Part shown: piece after piece, positions 55,466 to 64,000 of the stretch
Layout of the letters: each line of letters opens with the position of its first letter
Position numbering within the stretch: position 1 is the first letter of the stretch
Origin: Phoronis australis
Lineage: Eukaryota; Phoronida; Phoronidae
Assembly (NCBI GenBank): GCA_002633005.1
Contig: NMRA01000074.1
Coordinates: 638,835 to 702,834 of the forward strand
Reading direction: 5' to 3'
Length of the DNA: 64,000 nucleotides
Made by a program: the position numbers and the translations under genes
The notes under the pieces: generated by a model
What the model was told of the DNA's origin: nothing
The model's database searches: none
Seen by the model: the letters and a program-made list of their open reading frames with translations, nothing else

Positions 55466-55795
55466 TCATATGGTTTTACCTTCTTTAATAGGTACTACCT
55501 GCTGCTCCATGGCAACTAACTTCCGGCCACCAGATGTATCCACTGCACGCTGGGCAACAAACTGTGGCAAGAGGCTGGTTTGCAATGAGCCAACAGAACC
55601 TAGAGAGATGAGGGTCTGTCCAAGACCCATAGCCGACAGAGCACTCACAGGGGTAGGGGATTGTGCAGAAGAGATGGGGGTCACCAACGAGGCCGTGGAA
55701 GTTACGACAGGGGTGAAGCCAGACACCTTGGTAACCTCTTGAATCTGCGTCTTCAGTTCAGGCACAAGCCTTGTTGGTATTAACAAAGGCCTGGT
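55466..55795 (-). CDS. JAZF1: JAZF1 final exon: C-terminal extension
   Basis: The phase-0 exon has acceptor ATTGTAG and 109 sense codons followed by TGA. The sequence is low-complexity in parts (VVTSTASLVTPISSAQSPTP, then SLGSVGSLQTSLLPQF) and ends EGKTI. If the exon before is read through its donor, an alternative short C-terminus of about 14 residues results, closer to the vertebrate length. Confidence 0.75.
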   Translation of the reverse strand, partial: TRPLLIPTRLVPELKTQIQEVTKVSGFTPVVTSTASLVTPISSAQSPTPVSALSAMGLGQTLISLGSVGSLQTSLLPQFVAQRAVDTSGGRKLVAMEQQVVPIKEGKTI

Positions 55796-58700
55796 CTACA
55801 ATCATACAAAAACATACTATGAAGAGTTGCTGTGTATTGCAGTTTTCTCTATTCCAGAGGTCTTCTAACAGAAAATCCAATAAAACCTTTCCCCACTGAA
55901 AAGTGGTCTGGGTACACAAGACCCTCTAAGTCACAACAAACACAGCAATTATCACCCCCACTTCTAAAAAATTAAGTGGATTATTCACAAAAGGGTCACT
56001 AGAGTAAGGTCTTGTCAGTGTTTGAACAATTGTCAAACAAAGGCTCTATGGTTCAGCCTTGTGACTGTTACAGCGAAGGTGACCACGTCTTATCCTAGGC
56101 AGTAAAATGAATGTTAGGTGCTGTTACGTGTTGAAACTCTGTTGAATTTCCCATGCTATCCGGTTTTGTCTTGAAAACTTTGGGAGAATTGGCAGTGAGA
56201 GGTTAACGGACACAGGTTGCTGTGCAAAACTTGTAGATTCAACTGCACTGAGAAATTTTGTCCGACTAAATCGCAACCCGACTTATCTGAAGAACTACAA
56301 GGTTTTGTCCAGGCAAAAATCCGACTTATGCATGCCCTATTTGCCATGAAAGTGTTAATAAGAATAATAATAACCTCAGTGTCAGAGTACTAATAATAGT
56401 AAAGTTGGCCTGGGCCCGGTCTCTAATCTTTATACTCGAAACGAACTCGAAACTATTTTTGGCAATTTCTCTGCTCCTTTTGTGTGAACTTAAGGTAATT
56501 GGTTATCAGACTGTGCTCGAATACATTATAGTTTATGCATAGGAGTTTCTAGTTCAAGTTTGCCCTTGAAGAACCTTATATTCGTGCTACAAACTCGAGT
56601 AAAAACTCGAAATTTCGAGTTCAAACTCCTACTTATTGCTTTAATATTGGGTTTACAAACTGTGAACTAAGGGCAATAAATTATCTACGTAAGTTATTGT
56701 GTACTCGAGCATAGAATAATAGACACTTATCTTGAGTTCGCCCAAAAGTAGAGTAGAAAATGCCAAACCTAATTTCGAGTTCCATTTCGAGTAAAAAGAT
56801 TGGAGACCGGGCCCTGGTGTTCATAAAACAATTTACTAGTAGTACATGAATAACTCGTTCATCAGAACATTACTTTGACCTCCATTATGTTTGCCTGAGA
56901 TTTGCATGAGGATTTAAGACTGCACTAAACCATGGTGTGGTGTTAATAACGTCAACTTTCTTCACAGGTGTCTTTGCGCATCCAGCGCAAAGACAACAAA
57001 TTATTATCCTTTGGAATGAAAGTGATTACAATATATCGTATGGCGACTGTACTAACCCACCAAGAGGAGAAAATAAACGGCCTAACTGTGAAGCAATTAG
57101 GCAACTTGACAAAGTTCATTTCAAGCATAGAAATTTAATAAATAATCTTTGTATGGGACAAGTTGAAATTGATTGACATCCTACTCGCAAAGGATACTGT
57201 GCTGTCAGGTCCATTTTCAAAAAATGGTGAGGTCCTACTCACAATGGATGGTGTACAGTGAGGTTCTACTTGCAAAGAATAGTGTAGAGTGAGGCTCTAC
57301 TCGCAAAGGAAAGTGTACAATGAGATTATTCTTGCAATGGATGGTGTACAATGAGGCTCTAGACACAAAAGATAGTGTACAGCAAGACTTTACTAGCAAA
57401 GGATAATGTAAAGTGAGGTTCTACTGGCAAAAGATAGTGTACGGTGAGAACCTACTTGTAAAGGATAGTGTTCAGTGATGTTCTATCCACAGATGATAGT
57501 GCACAGAGAGGTTACTCTTGAAAAGGATAGTGTGCAGTGTGCTTCTACTCGCAAAGGATAGTGTACAGTAAGGTTACTTGAAAGGAAAGTGAACAGTGAG
57601 GTTATATTCACAAATGATAGTGTCCAGTAAGGTCCTCCTTGTAAAGGATAGTGTACAGAGAGGTTCTACTCACAATTGTACAGTGAGGTCTTAAGGTCTT
57701 ACTTGTAAAGCACAGTGAGGTTCTACTGGCAAAGGATAGTGTATAACGAGGTCCTACTTGCAAAGGATAGTGCAGTTCTCAAACTAAACTAGACAGTAAC
57801 GAGATTCAACAACAACGTTTCAATGCAAAACAATGCATATTACCTATATTTATTTCCTTTCAACTAGAGTACACATTTTATCTATCAAACACGAGTTGCT
57901 TCATGCTCTTTGTTAAAATCACAGTGAACTTGCAAACATATTTTACAAAAATTAACAACCACTTAATCATCAGTAAAATATTCGACTCTGACTAATGCTC
58001 AACAAGTGATATTTTACTGCGACAAAACTCATCTGAACTGACAAAATATTTCTGGCAAAAATTTCATCCAAGTTCAGAGAGCCTTTTAAATTGATATCAA
58101 AATCTACCAATACATTGTACGCGATCTGTTACCTGTGTGACAGTCCCAAGTTCTGTAGGTGGATGTATCGTGAGAGCATGGTTCCGCAGGCCTTGTGATG
58201 TCTTGTAACTCTTGCCACAGCGGCACTTGAACTGCTTCCTAACACTAGACACAACAAAAGGAGAATGACAGAAAAAGAGCGCAGCCAGCTGAGAAGATGA
58301 ACCCAACTCTTAGCCAGTCTAAAATAACTAGTAGCGACTGCTAGAAGGCCTGTTAGAAATTAGAATACAATAATCTAGCTGTGAAAGATTCGAACTGAGA
58401 CATCTTTTTCTTGCTGACAATGAGCAATCTCGTACGTCCAGTATCCAATATGCAACCTTTGTACAAGCCCAATAGGACAGCACCAAACAGCATTGAAAAC
58501 TTTATAGATAAAATAAGGTAGCCTGCTCAGTAAAATACACAAAGATAAATACATAGAAGAAAACAAAACAAATATACAGTAAATGTACAAAATAAATAAA
58601 TAAAAAATAAATAAAATCACCAATAAATGAGAAATGAAAAAAATTACAGAAGAAATAATGAAATGAGGCATAGGAGATGAAATGAAAGACACAAAGAATA

Positions 58701-61700
58701 AAAGACAAATCATGACATGTTGTAAAATAAAAATGATAGAACATAAGATAATGTGATGTTGCACTAACTATAAATCATACAAGTGTAAGTAAAATATAAT
58801 ATTGAATATAAATTAAGAACTTTGACAAGTGTCACACATTGTACGGTACCAGGAAGTTCTACTGATTTGCAGCCGGTGCCATAGAATGCTTTTGACTTCA
58901 TGAAATGTATGTGTACACGATTAGACGTGATGCAGTTTAAACACTAGATGCATGTCGTGAACACATCCACTAGCACAAGAAACTGTAGGAACACTGCATT
59001 TATCCACCTTCACTCTTATCAGGCTTCTATTGTGAGTCAGCATGCGTGAATAATTGGCTGATAAGCCACCTTTAGAACTACTTTTGGCTGAATGGATGAC
59101 CAGGCCATAAAATGATAATTAGCCAAGACCAGTTACTAATGCAACACAGAATAATGTCCTAGCATCACCTAGCCTTGGTGGAAAGCTGTATACTGTATTG
59201 GCTCTAATAAACGCTTAGAAAAATTCATTTCACGGGGAGGGGATTCTTATTGTAGCCTACTGCTAGGATTCATAAAATTTACGCTCTGTGACGTATTTTT
59301 AGCCTATGACAGTCTTTCTACAAAATTGTGGTGCATTGCTATGAACTTCCCTTGTTAAATTACGATAATTTTTCAAAAAATTGTGCTCATCACAGGGCGA
59401 AAACTTGCCGACTGATGCGTCGCTGAATCGCCATCGTCAATAGGAAAGCTTGAACTCTTGAATAAAAATATAGTTTCGACTCAACAAATCACCTGAAATT
59501 TTCCTTATGTTCTACAATTTTTAAAGTTCATGTGGAGTCCAGATTAATTGCGATTAAGTGCAAATCTGCGCTACATCATACCCCACAACACGAGAAAAAT
59601 CTCTGGATGAACATACATGTTGTTGTCACGTGACGTTTGTTTTGAAGTTCGTCTGCGAATGAGAGTGAGTGCCGGAGCGTGCGTGTGTGGGTCATCGACG
59701 ATAGAATTTTTTGTTACAAAAGGCGGAGGATTATGCAGGGAAATTGCGTTTACTAGATTGTTTTTTCATTTAAACGGCTGCAACGTGCAAGGTGAGTGCT
59801 GGTTAACTCACAGATTTTGTGTGCACAGGCCGACGGTCGTTAGCTCTACCGTGGAGTATTAATAGTCCAAGGCTTGATCTACATGTTGGGGATGAAGTGA
59901 ACTACCCGGGCTGTGTGAAATTTCTGGGTCTAACGGAGACACTGACACAGTGGTCAGCCAGCTCGCTGTATCAAGACTATAGTCAAAATCCAAATTTGTT
60001 TTATCGTGTCCCTGTCAATAATAATGGCATGCTAAAGTTTCTTAATTTTCGTACTTCAGGAACATAACAATCACGTGTTTTGTACACATACGCGCACGCC
60101 GCAGATCACATCTCGGAAATTGCCGATTTGACGGATGACAATGAATGAGCACAATGAAATTAAACAACGTCGTTTTACAGCTTGTAGAATTCATAATAAA
60201 TGTATTTTGAATATTACAATGCATGTGTTCCAAAATCTAAATAACTTGGGTCCTATATTTTGTATTCGTGCGCACCGATTGAAAGTAATCGTGAGTGTTG
60301 CTGTGTTGCAAAATCTCTTATCCTGGGCCGATTTGAAAAATTCAAAGTTGTACTAATATTTGTTTTCGCTCCTCTTTTTAAATATTACAGTAAAAACTAC
60401 TTGTAACTCTCTCCATAAAAAGTACAGTCTGCTAGGTAGATTGTAATCAGCTGATCACATCCGCATGAGCGAAGCCAATTATCCTCACTCGTGACTCGAT
60501 GAATAGAGCAGCTTGGCGGCATCCCTTTGATCGTGAGCCGAGCGCGACTCAGCCAAGGTGGATAAATACGGTCTAGTTCAATTTTCCATACCCCACCGTT
60601 TACCTTGACGACCGGGGTTAGGACCAATCTTATTTAGTGGGACTGTTCATAGCATGGTAAGTGAAATTGTCTCCTGATTTTCAAGAGGCCACTCGTATCA
60701 GAAATCACATGACCAGTTACCACTTCGTTTCGTGATTAGTAACTCATTAAGCGGCCTACATGTAGGCTCTGCTAATGACATTTAGTTAATACCCGCTAAT
60801 GACCAGGATACCAACATGTGGACCAGTAGAAACAGCCAACATAAAAATACCACCGGTGGTGAATTAATGACCACAGGTCTATCATTGGGGTATTGCACTT
60901 AAGAAAGGTAGCAATGTTTTTTTTCATTATGTCCTAGTGATAAATCAGTACTTTGATGTGACAAATGAACAGTCCGTCACTCCTTTAAAGATGCATACTG
61001 ACCGAGTTTCTTTCTTGTGTCCATGACGGGCATGGTACTTAATTCCATTTACGTTCTTGTAGCGTTTCTTACATCCTGGTATTGGGCAAGCAAATGGCTT
61101 CTCTGGGTCCGTGTTGTCTTTGTTGCTTGTCATACTACTATTGAACAGATATGTAACAGTGCCATCAGAGCTAGTGATTGACTGGTAGGAAAAACATGAA
61201 CACAAAATATTCTGAATTAGCAACAAATTTCCCCTCAACATTACATTCGTTTTAACAGATACCACCAGATTCATGGAGGCATTTGATAGGGTAGATGGTA
61301 ATCTCATTGCTATATCACCTAAGTCAACTGATGAATATTGTATCACAACTTCTAGAGCACAACATACCAAACCAAACAGGTAAGTTAAATATTCCATTGT
61401 AATCACCTGCACATAGTATTCATGTGCAATGCCATACTGTATGTAAATGTGAACATGAGATGGATATTTGCATGGGCATTTAATATATCAAGAATTACCC
61501 TCATTGCTGTGCCAAGTCACAAATTCCACCTGATGATGTGTTGGAGCCAAGAAGTAAAATGTCTGGCAAATGTCGTGCTGTCAAGCGACAAGTCCCCCAA
61601 TAAGAAACAAACTTGTAAACTGAGGCACTTCTGTCATGCAACTGCAATTTTGTGCCCCATCAAATACATTTTGTTACACAAACTGTCATTCTCGCGCGAA

Positions 61701-63889
61701 GTTGTGTCAAATTTTTGCACTTGAAAAAATCAGTTGAAAATGGTTGAATGTGGATTGGAGACATCCTTAATGACTGAAAATACTGAGACCAAATCACAAG
61801 TCAACAAATTCAAAATTTTCCAGCGCTCGAGTTATATATTTTGTAATGAAGTTGGCTATTGCCTTAAGCATTTTCTATTCCACTTATGAGAGAGCTTAAA
61901 CCTATTCTGCTCGAGTTAATTATGGTTTACATGGCTTACTGCCTAATATTACTTTGTACTTTATGACCACAGCGTTAAAAGCTATAACTTCGAATTTCTG
62001 TACAAAATCTCAAGATTTTACTCGAATTTGTAGCATGAATCTTGTGATCATCAAGTGTGGAATTGGACAAGACAATCATCTAACTAAACCAAAATGTATT
62101 CAAGTTCGTATTAAAGTAAATCGCAAAATGTCAAAACAACTTGTCTTGGAGTTCAATATCGAGTACAAAGATAAGAGACTCAGAATATGACAATTTCTAA
62201 TGCCCAACCTTCACATACCTGACGTTATGTAGCAGGTGGGGCATCATAAATACAGACAAATTAGTTGTTACTTGGCATGTGACAAGACAAGGGCTACTTG
62301 TTCATCTCATTAACTTAGGACAAAAATAAATGACCAAACGTTAGTTTTTATGTTCAAGGGCATCTAATACTTTGTAGCAAACGGCCAAAATCTTTTAAAC
62401 CAGTGTTTGATGGACGCTGTGAAACAGAATATCATTTAATTTTGCTTTGCACATATTTCACGAAAAAAGTTCCAAATTAAAATTCCGCTTGCCGGATATG
62501 TTGTGTCCCAAAATTGATTTAAGTTTACCATAAATTATATAATTACCTGAGAATCAATTCTGAGGCAAACTGTTCTTGCGTAGTCCAGGAGTCATCAGAG
62601 TCCTCGTCATCTGATGGCACGGCATGGTCGTCCTCGTCAAATTCACTACCTGCAACGAACACTCAAAACCTAATGATTAAGCCCAAAATGGGAAAAGCGC
62701 GCACTACTTTGAAGGTTCACTACACCACGATTTCACTACTCCAAAGGTTCACTATTCCAAAAATACATAAAATTTCGTACTCGGGTGCAACGTCCATTTT
62801 TTCATGTAAAAGTACACAACTTCCGTTAATAGACGCAATGGAGTTTCTAGACAAAATAATGTCTGGGTTAACTAATACGCTAGGTTTGGGTTTCCTGTGC
62901 AGGTATGCAAAATTCAGCTTCAAAATATGTCTTGTGATCAGGTAAACTGAGATGTAGTATGTACTTGCAATTAAAAAGAATGTGAAGCAGAAATGCTGAT
63001 GAATTATCAACCATACATTCACGGAATGTCCCAAATGCACAATTTCACAGTGCAACTAAAACCATTTTGGAAACAATGAGTACAGCCTTTGAGGGCTCAG
63101 TGTGGCAGACGGGGGTAACAGAAGGAACGGCGGTAATGTTTAGGAAATGGCGTTTTTAAAATGCTAGACCTTATTATTTTGGGATTGTGACTTCTTGTGA
63201 AGGACACACAAATAAAACAGAGGATGATTATTTGATAATGTTGGTATGCTTTGATATAACTGCATATTAGAACTCTCCTTTGAAAACCATTGCAGTGGTG
63301 GATCTAGGATGCCATAAGGGGGGCCCAACACTTTGTTTCAGGCAACTGCATAAAGCACGGCAGCATGCATGCACCCAGCCTGAAATAAAGAAGGTCTAAA
63401 GGCTCCCCCCTAAACCCGCCTATGCACTGGACTAGTTCACAGAAAATTATATGGTTAAGGCTAAAGTATTGCATAATTGCTTCTAGTCTGAGCCTGACTC
63501 ATCTTCAAACTTGTGCCTCACTGTTTGATAAAAATTAACACCCGCCCACATCATATTCAGCAAAGTTGCTTTTTATGTTTTTTCAAAAGCCATACGTATG
63601 TATGGTTGAACAAAGTAGCTATGGCAACTTAGGAAGGAACAATTATCTCATTCATCACCATTACTAGGCTTCCAGATGCTATTTGTGTGGATTTCAGTCA
63701 CAGCCAGAACCAATTAACATTTCTTCTAGCTTACAAGTAATAGGATAATTCATCACCAAGGAATGGAATATCAAAACATGATTACCAGTTGGTGTCGCAC
63801 TGCGAATCGATGATGCAGGTGACAGCGCTCTTTGTTTCTTACGTTGTATTTCCTGTAGGTGTTCCTTTCGACCAGCGTCAGTAAAAAAC
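55466..63889 (-). CDS. JAZF1: JAZF1 orthologue, last five exons
   Basis: Minus-strand exons 63786-63889, 62547-62649, 61003-61137, 58133-58244 and 55466-55795 join in phase and give the C-terminal 260 residues. They follow vertebrate JAZF1 in order: FFTDAGRKEH, the Ser/Thr-rich RSATPTGSEF, the acidic DEDSDDSWTT, LILSSM, and the zinc finger FACPIPGCKKRYKNVNGIKY with GIKYHARHGH. Last comes VRKQFKCRCGKSYKTSQGL. The first exons, with the N-terminal C2H2 finger, lie right of the window. JAZF1 is a nuclear C2H2 protein known as a TR4/NR2C2 cofactor and as a NuA4/TIP60-associated factor. Vertebrate JAZF1 ends about 11 residues after the last finger. Here about 110 more residues follow, rich in Ser, Thr, Gln and Val. 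Confidence 0.93.
56412..56814. mobile_element. MITE with GGGCCCGGTCTC ends, in a JAZF1 intron
   Basis: The left end GGGCCCGGTCTCTAATCTTT and the inverted right end GGGCCCGGTCTCCAATCTTT pair for about 40 bp, continuing through ACTCGAAA and AACTCGAAA words. The 400-bp interior repeats ACTCGA many times and has no coding capacity. Confidence 0.8.
57190..57775. repeat. minisatellite, period about 30 bp, in a JAZF1 intron
   Basis: About nineteen degenerate units of the form AAAGGATAGTGTACAGTGAGGTTCTACTCGCA follow each other. Individual units vary in length and bases, so it is an old array. Confidence 0.9.
58133..61137 (-). CDS. JAZF1: JAZF1 exons: two C-terminal zinc fingers
   Basis: Exon 61003-61137 begins at the acceptor CAATAG so that LIL-SSM reads through as in vertebrates, and codes for C-x4-C-x12-H-x4-H. 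An upstream acceptor (CTACCAG) would break the frame. Exon 58133-58244 codes for the second finger C-x-C-x12-H-x4-H and IHPP. Confidence 0.93.
62547..63889 (-). CDS. JAZF1: JAZF1 exons: helix, Ser/Thr-rich and acidic region
   Basis: Exon 63786-63889 enters in phase 2 (completing an Arg codon as in the vertebrate NRFMTDAAR) and ends in phase 1. Exon 62547-62649 runs from phase 1 to phase 2 and codes for the acidic block ending in SDDSWTTQEQFASEL. Both match the vertebrate exon content. Confidence 0.9.
63293..63429. mobile_element. miniature element with CAGTGGTGGATC ends
   Basis: The left end CAGTGGTGGATCTAGG and the right end CGCCTATGCACTG are imperfect inverted repeats, with GGGGGG and CCCCCC tracts inside. 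It lies in a JAZF1 intron. Confidence 0.5.
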
Positions 63890-64000
63890 CTGAAAATTTC
63901 ATGACAGATGTGTCAATCAAAGTAATTCATTCTATTTTGCCATTTCCTTCAAATAATTTAAAATCTTAAAAACAAAAAACAAAGTATCGAAAAAACAATG

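Noticed and set aside
58375-58764. Hydrophobic minus-strand frames rich in Phe, Ile and Tyr
   Set aside because: They come from an A-rich intron tract read on the opposite strand; low-complexity composition only.
1-64000. CRISPR arrays, operons, bacterial promoters or phage genes
   Set aside because: Split genes and metazoan domains show animal nuclear DNA; no regularly spaced palindromic repeats with unique spacers were seen.

Overview
The window is animal nuclear DNA. It has split genes with GT..AG introns, extracellular TSP1, Ig and EGF modules, a C2H2 zinc-finger gene of the JAZF1 family, a temptin-like secreted peptide, and a high load of short foldback and transposon remnants. The frequent palindrome TACATGTA and the temptin gene suggest a marine invertebrate (lophotrochozoan, amphioxus or cnidarian). 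The sequence alone does not settle which. I rebuilt all gene models by hand from splice signals, codon phase and domain continuity; no transcript evidence was available.

Layout. (1) 0.2-0.9 kb: a decayed Penelope-like element on the minus strand with a GIY-YIG endonuclease remnant. (2) 2.8-12.1 kb, plus strand: the 3' part of a large receptor-like gene, twelve phase-consistent exons coding for five TSP1 repeats, an Ig domain, a cysteine-containing module I do not recognise, a GCC2/GCC3 (ephrin-receptor-like) cysteine module, one membrane span and a disordered tail of about 370 residues. (3) 13.3-14.0 kb: a broken family-B DNA polymerase of Maverick/Polinton type, minus strand. (4) 24-15.2 kb, minus strand: a second single-pass membrane protein with seven full EGF repeats, a half EGF repeat, a membrane span and a short acidic tail. 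It lies tail-to-tail with the first gene, and one intron carries a large (ATG)n/42-bp composite repeat.

(5) 24-41 kb: no conserved host gene recognised. The stretch holds duplicated leader-like segments, perfect hairpins, miniature elements with CAGTGGCGGATC ends, a hAT-like transposase relic (35.5-36.0 kb), a Penelope reverse-transcriptase relic (37.6-37.9 kb) and a tRNA-derived sequence. (6) 41.7-45.2 kb, plus strand: a complete two-exon temptin-like gene. (7) 45.4-55.4 kb: mostly repeats, a probable false duplication around a single N at 48,323, and a 215-bp inverted repeat at 53.6-54.4 kb. (8) 55.5-63.9 kb, minus strand: the last five exons of a JAZF1 orthologue with a C-terminal extension of about 110 residues; its first exons lie beyond the right edge.

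The genes do not form an operon-like system. The strongest candidate for something undescribed is the TSP1-Ig-cysteine-module-GCC2/GCC3 receptor, followed by the neighbouring EGF receptor and the family of CATGGGCGGCGCA foldback elements.
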